Positions 49,007 to 57,984 of a stretch of 64,000 bases of DNA are shown piece by piece. The translations under genes and the position numbers were made by a program. Each line of letters begins with the position of its first letter. Positions within the stretch are counted from its first letter, which is position 1. Source of the stretch: JAAYYY01 sp964579295 (lineage in GTDB: Bacteria; Chloroflexota; Anaerolineae; Promineifilales; Promineifilaceae); the NCBI GenBank assembly GCA_964579295.1, contig CAZOGK010000001.1, forward strand, positions 62,001 through 126,000, given 5' to 3'. Under the pieces are notes generated by a model. It searched no databases. It had not been told where the DNA came from and saw only the letters and a list, made by a program, of their open reading frames with translations.

Positions 49007-49041
49007 CACGCCTCCTCCGCTTGCAGGGTCGGTCCGGCAGT

Positions 49042-50661
49042 CTACATTCTGAAGGTGCCATAGCGGTCGTCGGGGAAGGGCGCCTTGACGGCCACGGCGA
49101 AGGCCAGCCCCAGCGCGGTACGGCTCTGCGCCGGGTCGAGGATGCCGTCGTCCCACAGCCGCGCCGTGGCGTAGTAGGGATCGCTCTCTTCCTCGTACTG
49201 AGCGAGGATCGGCGCCTTAAATGCCTTTTCTGCCGCCGCCACTGCTTCCTCTGAGCTAACGTCCAGGCTGCGCAGAACCCGCTCCTGGCCCACTGTCCAG
49301 AGGACGTTAGCCGCCGCTTCGCCGCTCATCACGCTGATGCGGCTGTTGGGCCAGGTAAAGAGAAAGCGCGGGTCGTAGGCGCGGCCCGACATGCCATAGT
49401 TGCCGGCGCCGTGGCTGACGCCGTGAAAAAGGGTGATGCGCGGCACGTTCACGTTGCTGATAGCCATCACCATCTTGGCGCCGTCTTTGGCAATGCCGCC
49501 ATTCTCATAGGCTTTGCCGACCATGAAGCCGGCGATGTTCTGCAGGAAGAGCAGCGGCGTCCCACGCTGCCCGCAAAGCTGGATGAAATGGGTCGCCTTC
49601 AGGGCCGATTCGCTGAAGAGCAGCCCGTTGTTGGCGACGATGCCCACGGGGATGCCCATAATGTGCGCGAAGCCGCAGACGACGGTCGTGCCGTAGCGCG
49701 CCTTAAACTCGCTGAAGCGCGAGCCATCGACCAGGCGGGCAATCACCTCGTGCACGTCATAGGTCAGCCGAGGATCGGCGGGCAGGATGCCATACAGATC
49801 CTGCGTGTCATAGAGCGGCGCTTCCGCTTCCTGGGTCATTACCTGCGGGCGCGGCCGCCGGTTGAGCTGGCTGGCGATTTCCCGCACCTGTTGCAGGGCC
49901 GTGCTCTCGTCGGGGGCAAAATGGTCGGCGACGCCGCTGATGCGCGTGTGCACGTCAGCGCCGCCCAGCTCCTCGGCTGTCACCTCTTCGCCTGTGGCCG
50001 CCTTCACCAGCGGCGGCCCGCCGAGAAAGATGGTGCCGTTGCCCTCGACAATAATCGTTTCGTCGGCCATGGCCGGGATATAGGCGCCGCCGGCCGTGCA
50101 GGAGCCGAGCACGGCGGCAATCTGCGTAATTCCCTTACCAGACATGCGCGCCATGTTGTAGAAAATGCGGCCAAAATGCTCGCGGTCGGGGAAGACGTCC
50201 GCCTGCAGATGGAGAAACGCGCCGCCGGAATCCACCAGATAGATGCAGGGCAGCCTGTTCTCCTCGGCAATATATTGCGCGCGTACGTGCTTTTTGACCG
50301 TCTCGGGGAAGTAAGTGCCCCCCTTCACCGTGGGATCATTGGCGATGATCATCACTTCGTTGCCCGCGACGCGGCCAATGCCGGTGACGATGCCGGCAGC
50401 TGGCGCCTCGCCGTCGTAGAGGCCATGGCCGGCCAGAGAGGATAGCTCCAGGAAGGGGCTTTCTTCGTCGAGGACGGCTTCGATGCGCTCGTGGACGAGC
50501 AGCTTGCCACGCTCGCGCTGCCGCTGCACGATCCGCTCCGGCCGCTCGAAGGCCGCGGCTCGCTGCCGCTCGTGCAGCAGATCGGCAAGCGCTTTGTTGT
50601 GCTCGTAATTGGCCCGAAAGTCGGCGCTGTTCGGGTCAGCGTGGCTGATAATCTCGCTCAT
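49042..50661 (-). CDS. Acyl-CoA carboxylase carboxyltransferase (beta) subunit, MccB-like
   Basis: The 539-residue protein transfers carboxyl from biotin to an acyl-CoA. It has KGGTYFPETVKKHVRAQ and CIYLVDSGGAFLHLQADVFPD, as in 3-methylcrotonyl-CoA carboxylase beta chains, then GSCTAGGAYIPAMAD, GPPLVKAATGEEV and a C-terminal half with FMVGKAYENGGIAKDGAKMV. Geranyl- or propionyl-CoA are alternatives. The biotin-carrying alpha subunit is not in the window. It may act in leucine catabolism, which would agree with the liv importer. Confidence 0.9.
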   Translation of the reverse strand: MSEIISHADPNSADFRANYEHNKALADLLHERQRAAAFERPERIVQRQRERGKLLVHERIEAVLDEESPFLELSSLAGHGLYDGEAPAAGIVTGIGRVAGNEVMIIANDPTVKGGTYFPETVKKHVRAQYIAEENRLPCIYLVDSGGAFLHLQADVFPDREHFGRIFYNMARMSGKGITQIAAVLGSCTAGGAYIPAMADETIIVEGNGTIFLGGPPLVKAATGEEVTAEELGGADVHTRISGVADHFAPDESTALQQVREIASQLNRRPRPQVMTQEAEAPLYDTQDLYGILPADPRLTYDVHEVIARLVDGSRFSEFKARYGTTVVCGFAHIMGIPVGIVANNGLLFSESALKATHFIQLCGQRGTPLLFLQNIAGFMVGKAYENGGIAKDGAKMVMAISNVNVPRITLFHGVSHGAGNYGMSGRAYDPRFLFTWPNSRISVMSGEAAANVLWTVGQERVLRSLDVSSEEAVAAAEKAFKAPILAQYEEESDPYYATARLWDDGILDPAQSRTALGLAFAVAVKAPFPDDRYGTFRM

Positions 50662-50701
50662 GATGGCGCTGCTCCATGTGGATAGGCTTGTCGTTGGACG
50701 G

Positions 50702-50707
50702 TAGAAT
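50702..50707 (+). promoter_or_regulatory. Probable -10 element of the YbaK-like gene
   Basis: TAGAAT just before 50709 puts the transcription start near 50714. This excludes the ATG at 50709 as start and supports the GTG at 50760. Confidence 0.4.
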
Positions 50708-50759
50708 TATGCCCGATCTAAAGCCGTGCTCCAATAGTGGTCCGCGAGGAAGGAATCGA

Positions 50760-51260
50760 GTGGGACGAGAAGAACTGGGCACCTATATTGTTTCCAAACG
50801 TATTGACGCTACCATTCTCGACCTGGACGAGCCCACGCCGACAGTCGAGGCGGCGGCCGAAGTGCTCGGCGTCAACCCGGCGCAAATCATCAAGTCGATC
50901 CTCTTCCTGATAAAGGGAGATGACGGCCAGTTCCAGCCGCTCATGGTCATCACCAACGGCACGGACCGCATCGACTACACTGCCCTGGCCCAACTGCTGG
51001 CCACGTCGCGGCGCAATATCCGCATTGCCAGCGCCGACCAGGTGGAGGAGCTGACCGGCTTTGCTGTCGGGACCGTACCGCCCTTCGGACACACGACGAG
51101 CCTGCCGACGATCATCGACGAGCGCGTCCTGCAGCAGGACGTAATCTACGGCGGCGGCGGCTCGATGCAGGCGCTGATGCGCCTGCGCGTGGCCGAGCTG
51201 CAGCGCGTGCTGCCTACCGCCCAGATCCAGCCCGTCACTCAATCGATGACGACCTCGTAA
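50760..51260 (+). CDS. YbaK/ProX-like aminoacyl-tRNA deacylase
   Basis: The 166-residue protein has the YbaK fold pattern: a Val/Glu/Ala-rich start (TVEAAAEVLGVNPAQIIKSILFLIKGD), a Lys in the KSILF strand, and the active-site region AVGTVPPFGH followed by TIIDERVL. Members hydrolyse mischarged aminoacyl-tRNAs, such as Cys- or Ala-tRNA-Pro. The GTG at 50760 has AAGGAA 6 bases before it. Its 3' end overlaps the convergent hydrolase gene by 22 bases. Confidence 0.85.
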   Translation: MGREELGTYIVSKRIDATILDLDEPTPTVEAAAEVLGVNPAQIIKSILFLIKGDDGQFQPLMVITNGTDRIDYTALAQLLATSRRNIRIASADQVEELTGFAVGTVPPFGHTTSLPTIIDERVLQQDVIYGGGGSMQALMRLRVAELQRVLPTAQIQPVTQSMTTS

Positions 51261-52612
51261 TCCAGCGCCTCCCAGCCGCCGCGCGCCCCCTTGAGCTGCC
51301 AGTCGAAGAAGGCGCGCGTGTAGTCGTTGATAATCGCGCTCACCAGCCGCGCATCGTTCTCGCCAGAGAGTCCCAGCGCCGAAGACAACGGGCTGAGCAG
51401 AGGAATATCGGTGTAGTCGAAATGCACCGTTCCCGGAATGGTCACCATCTGCGCATCGCGGCTGTTGGCATAGAGCAGGCCGCCCTGAGTCTGGTTGGCG
51501 TCGCCGAGCCAATCGGGCGCCCGCAGCAGTAGAATGGGGGCTGCCAGTCCGTCCTCGACGATGGCCGAGTCCACCGGCTCGATCCAGCCGTCGAGCGCGG
51601 CGACGGCGCCGCAGGCCGGCGCGCTGGCGCAGACTTCGATGGCCGCCGCGGCTCCTGTCGAGTGACCGAGCGTACCGGTACGGTCAAGGTCGACCACAGC
51701 CGCCAGCGCATGGTCCCCGGCCGTCCAGGTCGCCAGCTCTTGCAGCAGGAAGCGCGCGTCGTCGGCCCACGTATCGACAAGGCGAGCGCCGGCCATAACC
51801 TGCGGCTCGCCCTGCGGAAAGACGCGGCTGCCGTCGTAGAAGACGGCGCGCCCATCCGGGAAGATGGTGACGACGTTGCCGTAGGGATGGTCGATGCTGG
51901 CGACCACGTAGCCGTGGCTGGCCAGCTCCCGCATTAGCACGCTGTTCTGCACGCGCAGCCCGCGCAGGCCGTGGCTAAAGATGAGCAACGGAAATGGTCC
52001 TTCGCGCACCAGGGGCGCGGCGCCGGCAAAAACGCCCGTATCGACCAGATTAATGTGGGAGAGGAGAAAGGACGGCAGCCCCAGCCGCTGCGCCAGGGCC
52101 GGCGCGGCCACGTCCAGACCCTCGATTAAGGGGGCGCGCTCGTTCTGCGGGCCGGGCGTGGCCGGGTACCAGAACTGGACCATGATCTCGCGCACATCAT
52201 CGGGCGCTTCACTGTATAGCTCCGGTCGCGATTCGTCACGCATGGCATAAGAAACCGTGCCGACGGCGTAAGGGCCGCCGGCCTCCGGCAGCGTGGGTAT
52301 GGGAAAGACGAGCGCCAGAACGGCCGCCAGCAGCAGCAGGAGAGCGGCGAGAGAGCCGGCGATGATGACGGCTGCACGTGGCAGCTGGGACTCCGGCCGC
52401 GCGCGCCGCCATAGCTGCCAGAGCAGCAATAGCAGAAGCAGCAGGTAGGCGGGCGCCATCTGCCAGCGATAGCCTTCGACAAGCCAGTGAGCCAGCGCAG
52501 CCGGGACTGCCAGCGCGGTCAGCAACAGGCTCCGGCCATGCTCGCGCGCGGGCCAGATGGCGAGCAGAGCGCCGAGCAGGAGCAGAAGTGTGAGCAGTTC
52601 CAGGGGACGCAT
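51239..52612 (-). CDS. Membrane-tethered alpha/beta hydrolase, PAF-acetylhydrolase-like
   Basis: The 457-residue protein begins with about four hydrophobic segments (to residue 110), after which an alpha/beta-hydrolase domain follows. IMVQFWYPATP, FPLLIFSHGLRG and the nucleophile motif GHSTGA are seen, with the catalytic His probably in VHFDYTDIP, as in PAF-acetylhydrolase/dienelactone-hydrolase relatives. It probably cleaves a lipid or small ester at the membrane. It is the last gene of a set with the Memo fusion and the 40-residue peptide. No ribosome-binding site is evident. Confidence 0.8.
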   Translation of the reverse strand: MRPLELLTLLLLLGALLAIWPAREHGRSLLLTALAVPAALAHWLVEGYRWQMAPAYLLLLLLLLWQLWRRARPESQLPRAAVIIAGSLAALLLLLAAVLALVFPIPTLPEAGGPYAVGTVSYAMRDESRPELYSEAPDDVREIMVQFWYPATPGPQNERAPLIEGLDVAAPALAQRLGLPSFLLSHINLVDTGVFAGAAPLVREGPFPLLIFSHGLRGLRVQNSVLMRELASHGYVVASIDHPYGNVVTIFPDGRAVFYDGSRVFPQGEPQVMAGARLVDTWADDARFLLQELATWTAGDHALAAVVDLDRTGTLGHSTGAAAAIEVCASAPACGAVAALDGWIEPVDSAIVEDGLAAPILLLRAPDWLGDANQTQGGLLYANSRDAQMVTIPGTVHFDYTDIPLLSPLSSALGLSGENDARLVSAIINDYTRAFFDWQLKGARGGWEALDYEVVID

Positions 52613-52657
52613 GGGTTGGTCTGGCGCCGGCGGCGACTGCTGCCAGCCGCCCGCCTC

Positions 52658-52780
52658 TTACGTTGCCAGCACGATCGGCTCGGCCCTGGTGAACAGCCGC
52701 TGCCGCACGTAGAGCAGGGCAAGGACAAGGCCAAAGGCAAGGAGGGCGCCAACCAGAAAAGTGACAAGTTGCTTGTTCAT
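52658..52780 (-). CDS. 40-residue membrane peptide
   Basis: A single-helix peptide: MNKQ, a hydrophobic stretch LVTFLVGALLAFGLVLALLY, then RQRLF and a short polar tail. The basic residues after the helix place the C-terminus inside. GGAG lies 9 bases before the ATG. It sits 18 bases after the Memo gene stop and 45 bases before the hydrolase start, so it belongs to that operon. Codons and spacing look genuine. Function unknown; small-subunit or regulator roles are possible. Confidence 0.6.
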   Translation of the reverse strand: MNKQLVTFLVGALLAFGLVLALLYVRQRLFTRAEPIVLAT

Positions 52781-52798
52781 CGGTTCACGCTCCACAGT

Positions 52799-54022
52799 TC
52801 AATCCAGCAATACACCACAGATAGAAACGAGCGAGTTGTCCTCGTCGTCGGCGGGACAATGCTCGTAGGCCACAACCGTGCCCTGGCTCCCGTCAAGATA
52901 GCGCAGCATCAGGTAGGTGGCCGAAAAGCCGCAGATGCGCTGGCGGTCGTGCGCCTGGGCAATCTCATCGTAGAAGTGCGCGTGATCCCCGGCGCTGATG
53001 GCCTGCAGCAGTCGGCCGTCGCTCGCGCGTAGCTGCTGGCGACGCCGCGCGTCCATCACGAAGGGATCGCCAAAACTCGGCCCGACGTGCGCCAGATCGA
53101 CAGAAGCGACGGCGACGACCCGCCGGCCGTCCGTCTCTGCCTGCAGGGCGGCGATGAATCGCGCCAGCGGCTGGTCCTGCCGCGGATGCTGGCCGTTGCC
53201 GACAAAGTGGTGGAATGAGCCAGTGAGGATGGGAATAACCGGCGGCGGTGGCTTGCCCAGCTGATGATAGACGTAGTGCAGCCAGACGGCCGAAAGCTCG
53301 ACCGAATGCTCTTGCCGGTGGTGCAGCTCCAGCGCAAATGCCTGTTCGGGGCCAATAGCCGCCGCCAGGCGCACTACCAGCTCTGGCTCGGTAGGCAGCA
53401 CGCCAAACGGCGTGGCATAGGGCACCGTAGTCAGGGTGATGGCGCCGGGTCCACCGTTGTGGTCGGTACCCAGAATCAGGACCAGCTCCGCTTCGGCCAG
53501 CGCTGCGTGGCTCCGGCTCCAGACGGACGCATAGACCGGCCCGCCGCGCTCGTAATCAATATGCGGCGAGACAATGCCCCGCCCCTGCCAGCCGCCAACG
53601 CGCCTGGACGTGGCCTGCGCCTCATAAGACTGGAAAAGCGCGATAAGCTCCTCGACTGCCGACGGGTAGGCAAGCCCCGCCAGGCTTGGCGGGCGAAAGG
53701 GCTGCGCGCGGTACTCCTCCTGATGAGCGAGCCGCTGGGCGCGGGCCCGCTCGTTGTCCAGCAGAAACGCGGCGTCAAGCTCGGCAATCGTCCCGGTCAC
53801 CAGCTCGGGCGGGAGCGGCTCGCCGGCCGCCTGCTCGAAAGCGGTATGGATGGCCGCCAGATCGCGGCTGCCGTCGATGAGCAGCAAGAGCGGCGCCAGC
53901 GCCGGCGGGAAAACTAGCTGCTGCCGGCTGAGCTGCAGCGGATCGCGCAGCAGCCACATCTGTTCGCCCTGGTAAATAACAGGTTGGAAATCTAGCGGTC
54001 GCAGGGCCGGCCTGGTGGACAA
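52799..54022 (-). CDS. Memo-family protein (AmmeMemoRadiSam B) with PqqD-like N-terminal domain
   Basis: The 407-residue protein has a C-terminal Memo domain (about 110-407). Its metal-like ligands are in SPHIDYERGGPVYA, LGTDHNGGPGA and RICGFSATYLM, plus the SVDLAHVGPSF segment. The first 100 residues resemble a PqqD-type winged-helix module (DPLQLSRQQLVF, IDGSRDLAAIHTAFEQ, then IAELDAAFLLDNE), which in radical SAM systems binds a peptide substrate. No AMMECR1 or radical SAM partner is adjacent. The TTG at 54022 has AGGAG 7 bases upstream; the open frame before it overlaps the divergent peptidase. Confidence 0.8.
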   Translation of the reverse strand: MSTRPALRPLDFQPVIYQGEQMWLLRDPLQLSRQQLVFPPALAPLLLLIDGSRDLAAIHTAFEQAAGEPLPPELVTGTIAELDAAFLLDNERARAQRLAHQEEYRAQPFRPPSLAGLAYPSAVEELIALFQSYEAQATSRRVGGWQGRGIVSPHIDYERGGPVYASVWSRSHAALAEAELVLILGTDHNGGPGAITLTTVPYATPFGVLPTEPELVVRLAAAIGPEQAFALELHHRQEHSVELSAVWLHYVYHQLGKPPPPVIPILTGSFHHFVGNGQHPRQDQPLARFIAALQAETDGRRVVAVASVDLAHVGPSFGDPFVMDARRRQQLRASDGRLLQAISAGDHAHFYDEIAQAHDRQRICGFSATYLMLRYLDGSQGTVVAYEHCPADDEDNSLVSICGVLLD

Positions 54023-54077
54023 AAGCCATCTCCTGTTATATGGTGATGTCTTTGAGTATGCAGAGGTAGAGGTAAGA

Positions 54078-55622
54078 ATGCAAGCTTGGCGGCGGGCCGC
54101 TCCTTCGCCCCTGGAGCGGCGCCTGGCCCTGTTCATCGTTATCCTGTTCCTGGCTGGTTGTCGCCCGGCGAGCGATGCTGTCAGTGAAGCCAATACGGAG
54201 GCGGGCGATAGCGCCCTAACGCCGCCGACGGCCACGGTGCCTGCCCCCACGCCGACGCTGGTCGCTGCGATTCAGCCCACGGCAACGCCACAGCCGACGC
54301 CTACTGTCGCCCTCTTTTCCGGGCGGCCCTCGCTGGGCGATCCTTTTACCCCGGACCTGGGAAACAGCGGCTACGACGTGCAGCATTACGAGCTGGACCT
54401 TTCTTTTTACCCTGCCGCCAGCCGCGTCGAAGGCAGCGTCGCCATCGCCGCCGTGACCAGCGAGGAGCGGCTCAACCAGATCTCGCTCGACTTCATTGGC
54501 TATGAGATTGAATCGCTGGCCGTCGACGGCGCGCCAGCTAACTTCTGGCGCGATGGCGGCAAGCTCTGGCTGGAGTTTCCGCAGCCGATGATGGCGGCCG
54601 GCAGCCCATTTACCGTCACGGTCGCCTACGGCGGCACGCCGGAACAGGTCGATTCACCCTACATTCACTATACCGACTATCTGGGCCTTGTCTTTTTGCC
54701 CAACAGCACCTTCTACACCATTTCTGAGCCGGACGGCGCGCGCTACTGGTTCCCGGCTAATGACCACCCGCTGGATAAGGCGACTGTCCGCGCCGCCTAT
54801 ACGGTGCCGCGGGGCATTGCCGCTATTGGCAATGGGCAGCTCGTCGAAAGCCGGCTGAGCACGCTGCCCGATGGCAGCGACGGCACAACCTTTGTCTGGG
54901 AGCTTGACACGCCGATGGCGACCTACGTGGTCCTGGCGGCCGGCGGCCATTACACACGGGTCAACGACGAAGCGCCCAACGGCGTGCCGCTCATCCACTA
55001 CTACTTCCCCGAGATGGAGGAAGAGTACCTGGAGGCAGTGGACATTACCGGCGAGGCGATGATCTGGCTCAGCGAGCGGCTCGGTCCCTACCCATTTGAC
55101 AGTTACGGTCAGGCGACCTACTACGCGATGGGCATCTCTATGGAGATGCAGGCAATGACCCTGCTCTCCTACCAGATGCTGAACGAGACGACGGTGGTGC
55201 ACGAGCTGACTCACTCCTGGTTCGGCAACTGGGTGAGTCTCGATAGCTGGGGCGATACCTGGCGCAAAGAGGGGTTGGCGACCTACCTGGAAATGCTCTT
55301 CCGCACCCGCAACAACCCCGGGCAGCTGGCGACGCTCATTGCCGAGATGGAGGAGGAGGTGGCGGAGCGGGGCCACAGCTACCCGCTCGACATGCCGCCG
55401 CAGCACCGCATCATGAGCTTCGACAGCTACAGCCGCGGCGCGCTCCTGATGCACGCCCTACATCAGGAGCTGGGAGATGAAGCCTTTTTTGCCGGCCTGC
55501 GCCTCTACATCGAGATGCACGGCAACGGCAACAGCAACCAGAACGGCTTCCGTACGGCCATGGAAACGGCGTCGGGCAGGCCGCTGCGCGACTTCTTTGG
55601 CCGCTGGCTGGCTAAGCCCTGA
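54078..55622 (+). CDS. M1-family (gluzincin) aminopeptidase-like lipoprotein
   Basis: The 514-residue secreted lipoprotein has a signal ending at Cys28 (LFLAGC), a Thr/Pro-rich linker of about 50 residues, and an M1 fold. The HELTH motif is at 375-379 and the third ligand Glu398 (KEG) comes 18 residues after it, as expected for HExxH-x18-E. The usual GAMEN exopeptidase motif is SMEMQ (355-359), where Glu is kept but Asn is lost. It lacks the C-terminal ERAP-like domain. AGAGGT precedes the ATG at 54078. Its start lies 56 bases from the divergent Memo gene. Confidence 0.88.
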   Translation: MQAWRRAAPSPLERRLALFIVILFLAGCRPASDAVSEANTEAGDSALTPPTATVPAPTPTLVAAIQPTATPQPTPTVALFSGRPSLGDPFTPDLGNSGYDVQHYELDLSFYPAASRVEGSVAIAAVTSEERLNQISLDFIGYEIESLAVDGAPANFWRDGGKLWLEFPQPMMAAGSPFTVTVAYGGTPEQVDSPYIHYTDYLGLVFLPNSTFYTISEPDGARYWFPANDHPLDKATVRAAYTVPRGIAAIGNGQLVESRLSTLPDGSDGTTFVWELDTPMATYVVLAAGGHYTRVNDEAPNGVPLIHYYFPEMEEEYLEAVDITGEAMIWLSERLGPYPFDSYGQATYYAMGISMEMQAMTLLSYQMLNETTVVHELTHSWFGNWVSLDSWGDTWRKEGLATYLEMLFRTRNNPGQLATLIAEMEEEVAERGHSYPLDMPPQHRIMSFDSYSRGALLMHALHQELGDEAFFAGLRLYIEMHGNGNSNQNGFRTAMETASGRPLRDFFGRWLAKP

Positions 55623-56306
55623 TCAACGGCGGGCGGGCCGCATCAGCAAGCTCTTCCAAACGGCGTGGCGGTCGGCGTCGCTGGCGAAGGTGAGGTAGAG
55701 GATGCGCGGCGTGACGTGGACCTGCTCCGGCTCTTCCGCTTCGCCCACGTACTGGTAGCCGGGCTCATAGGCAAACTGGGGACCCCAGGAGACCAGGAAG
55801 TGCAGCGCCAGCGCTTTCCGTGGACTCTTACCATAATGCAGATAGCCCGGCTCAACCCGCTGCACATGCTCAGGATGAATAATCTGGTAGAGGAAGCGGC
55901 CGGCCCGTTCCTGGACCATGAACACGTGTTGGCCCAGGGGCACGCGCCAATACTCGGCCGGCCGCGCCAGCACGTAATCTTCACGGTCGTGCAGGCTGAA
56001 GATACCGGTTGCCTGCAGCGGAATATGCTGCTCGTCCCGCGGCGCCGGGTATTCGTCGTTAAGGGCCAGCGTGGCAGCAGGCACGAACCATTTATAGCCG
56101 TCGCGTCTGGCGACGGTATAGAGCACGAAGAGGATGGGCGCCAGCGCTGCCAGGGCCAGCACAGCCGGCAGCGGCCAGCTGCGCACCATGCCGGCGGTGG
56201 CGAGGACGAGCGGCAAGGCGATCAGCCAGGCGCGCAGCGACAGACCCAGCAGCGAGTGCTGCTGGCTCCAGTAGAGGAAGGCGTAGAGGCGACCGAGTAA
56301 GTGCAT
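55623..56306 (-). CDS. Hypothetical membrane protein with two N-terminal helices
   Basis: The 227-residue protein has two hydrophobic helices in residues 20-65 and a soluble remainder of mixed strands with many aromatic residues, such as YVLARPAEYWRVPLGQHVFMV and HYGKSPRKALALHFLVSWGPQF. I do not recognise a family. Its stop immediately adjoins the stop of the peptidase gene on the opposite strand. CAGGTAG lies before the ATG. Confidence 0.65.
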   Translation of the reverse strand: MHLLGRLYAFLYWSQQHSLLGLSLRAWLIALPLVLATAGMVRSWPLPAVLALAALAPILFVLYTVARRDGYKWFVPAATLALNDEYPAPRDEQHIPLQATGIFSLHDREDYVLARPAEYWRVPLGQHVFMVQERAGRFLYQIIHPEHVQRVEPGYLHYGKSPRKALALHFLVSWGPQFAYEPGYQYVGEAEEPEQVHVTPRILYLTFASDADRHAVWKSLLMRPARR

Positions 56307-56329
56307 CTACCTGCAGGCGTTCGCCAGCG

Positions 56330-57157
56330 CTAGCCGGCGCGTTCGGCGACCATCGCCAGGATTTCTTGTATGGACTGGTGGATGTGGCCGTTGCTGGCGA
56401 TGAGATCGACCATGCTGCCCAGCCGGAACGGCTGGCCGCCGACGGTTGTCACGCGCCCCCCGGCTTCCCGCACGAGCAGGACGCCGGCGGCCACGTCCCA
56501 GCTGCTCAGCTTATACTCCCAGTAGCCGTCGAGTCGACCGGCGGCGACGTAGGCCAGGTCCAGCGCCGCGGAGCCAGAACGGCGCAGGCCGCGGGCGCGC
56601 TTGAGGAAGGCGGTAAACTGGGCCACGTTATCCAGGTCGCTGCTGTGCCGGTCGTAGGGAAAGCCGGTGGCCAGCAGGCTATGCAACAGCTCGCCGGCGC
56701 TGCTGGCGACCAGGGGCCGCTGCTCGCCGCCCGCCGCCAGCCAGGCGCCGCCGCCCCGCGTGGCGTGGAAGCATTCGTCGCGCAGTGGATCGTAGACGAC
56801 GCCCAGCAGCGGCTCGTTGCCCTGCCACAGGCCCAGCGAGACGGCAAACACGGGATAGGAATGGCTGAAATTGACGGTGCCGTCGAGCGGGTCCACGATC
56901 CAGGTAGGCGTCTCGCCGGCGCCGGCGCTGGCCGCATCGTCGCCCGATCCTTCTTCGGCAAGCAGCAGGTGGCCGGGAAAGGCGGCCCGCAGGCGATCGA
57001 TGATCAGCGCTTCGGAAGCGTGGTCATATTCGGTGACGGGATCAATCGCGCTGCTCTTCATCGCCAGGCTGCTCACCCGCCCATAGCCCTCGCGCAGCAG
57101 CGCACCTGCCGCAACGGCAATACTCATCGCCGTCTTCATCGTTTCGTTCAGATCCAT
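56330..57157 (-). CDS. Inositol-monophosphatase-family phosphatase
   Basis: Mg2+-dependent sugar-phosphate phosphatase of 275 residues. Metal ligands are seen in AEEGSG (Glu68/69) and WIVDPLDGTVNF (Asp89, Asp92), and WDVAAGVLLVREAGG is the second family signature. Substrates may be inositol phosphate, histidinol phosphate or PAP. The ATG at 57157 has no Shine-Dalgarno sequence; TACAAT lies exactly 7 bases upstream, so the message is probably leaderless. The longer open frame upstream is the complement of another gene. Confidence 0.92.
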   Translation of the reverse strand: MDLNETMKTAMSIAVAAGALLREGYGRVSSLAMKSSAIDPVTEYDHASEALIIDRLRAAFPGHLLLAEEGSGDDAASAGAGETPTWIVDPLDGTVNFSHSYPVFAVSLGLWQGNEPLLGVVYDPLRDECFHATRGGGAWLAAGGEQRPLVASSAGELLHSLLATGFPYDRHSSDLDNVAQFTAFLKRARGLRRSGSAALDLAYVAAGRLDGYWEYKLSSWDVAAGVLLVREAGGRVTTVGGQPFRLGSMVDLIASNGHIHQSIQEILAMVAERAG

Positions 57158-57164
57158 AAGGTGT

Positions 57165-57170
57165 ATTGTA
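57165..57170 (-). promoter_or_regulatory. -10 element TACAAT 7 bases before the inositol-phosphatase-like gene
   Basis: The minus-strand TACAAT stands 7 bases from the ATG at 57157, with no ribosome-binding site between. This predicts a leaderless message. Confidence 0.55.
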
Positions 57171-57207
57171 GACGGCTTGCGGCAGCCGGGAAAGCGGGCC
57201 GGGCCCT

Positions 57208-57930
57208 TCAGGCAGAGTTGGCAGAAAGGAGGACGCCGGCCAGGTGCAGGCGGCGGTCGGGTGGCAGCCGTTCGCCCAGCCGCTGCGCCAGCGCAAAGAG
57301 AGCGGGCGTAAAGGCCAGGTAGGTCGGGTCTTCGATAGTCTCCAGCCGTGCCAGATGCAGGCCGTTTGCCGCGGCCAACCGGGCGATCGTTGCCGCACTG
57401 TTGGCCCGGTAGTAGGCAGGAAAGGTGTCGCCGCCGGCGCGTCCATAGAGGCGGCTGACCAGCCAACGCTGCGCTCTACCGGCGCGGCCCAGCAGGCGGT
57501 TGAACAGCGCCAGCGGATGACGCCGGTTGGGGGTGACAAAGACGAACGCGCCGCCCGGCCGCAGCACGCGCGCCAGCTCGGCGAAGTCATGCGCCGGCTG
57601 CGGCAGGTGCTCCAGCAGCCAGCTGGCAAAAGCCACGTCGATGGCGCCGGCCGGCAGCGGCAAACCGGAGCTGTTCGCCTGGGCGCGCGGCAGCGGCAGC
57701 CGGTGCTGGCGCAGCGAGTCGAGGTCCGGGTCGATTCCGACGGTAGCCGCCAGCGGATGATCGAGCTGCTCTACCAGCCCGCCGCGCCCACAACCGAGGT
57801 CGAGTACCCGGCTGTGCGGCTGGAGCTGACCCCGGACCAGGGCTGCATAGACCTCCGTCGCCGGCTGCCAGCCGGGATGGCGGGCACGGTAAGCTTCGCG
57901 GAGTTCGTTTTGACGGGTGAGATCAAGCAT
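57208..57930 (-). CDS. SAM-dependent methyltransferase (class I, Methyltransf_11-like)
   Basis: The 240-residue protein has a Rossmann methyltransferase core: motif I RVLDLGCGRGG, acidic loop VGIDPDLDSL, then AFASWLLEHLPQP and RVLRPGGAFVFVTPN. The last 80 residues form a variable cap likely to bind the acceptor. AGGTG lies just before the ATG. It follows the PIG-V-like gene on the same strand and could decorate a glycan or lipid. Substrate unknown. Confidence 0.88.
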   Translation of the reverse strand: MLDLTRQNELREAYRARHPGWQPATEVYAALVRGQLQPHSRVLDLGCGRGGLVEQLDHPLAATVGIDPDLDSLRQHRLPLPRAQANSSGLPLPAGAIDVAFASWLLEHLPQPAHDFAELARVLRPGGAFVFVTPNRRHPLALFNRLLGRAGRAQRWLVSRLYGRAGGDTFPAYYRANSAATIARLAAANGLHLARLETIEDPTYLAFTPALFALAQRLGERLPPDRRLHLAGVLLSANSA

Positions 57931-57984
57931 GGCACCTGACAGGCATGGCCCTATTGCCAGCCATGAACGGAGAGCGCCGCTGTA

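Noticed and set aside
50709..50759. ATG at 50709 as start of the YbaK-like protein
   Set aside because: A TAGAAT -10 element immediately before it would start transcription downstream of this ATG, while the GTG at 50760 has a good ribosome-binding site.
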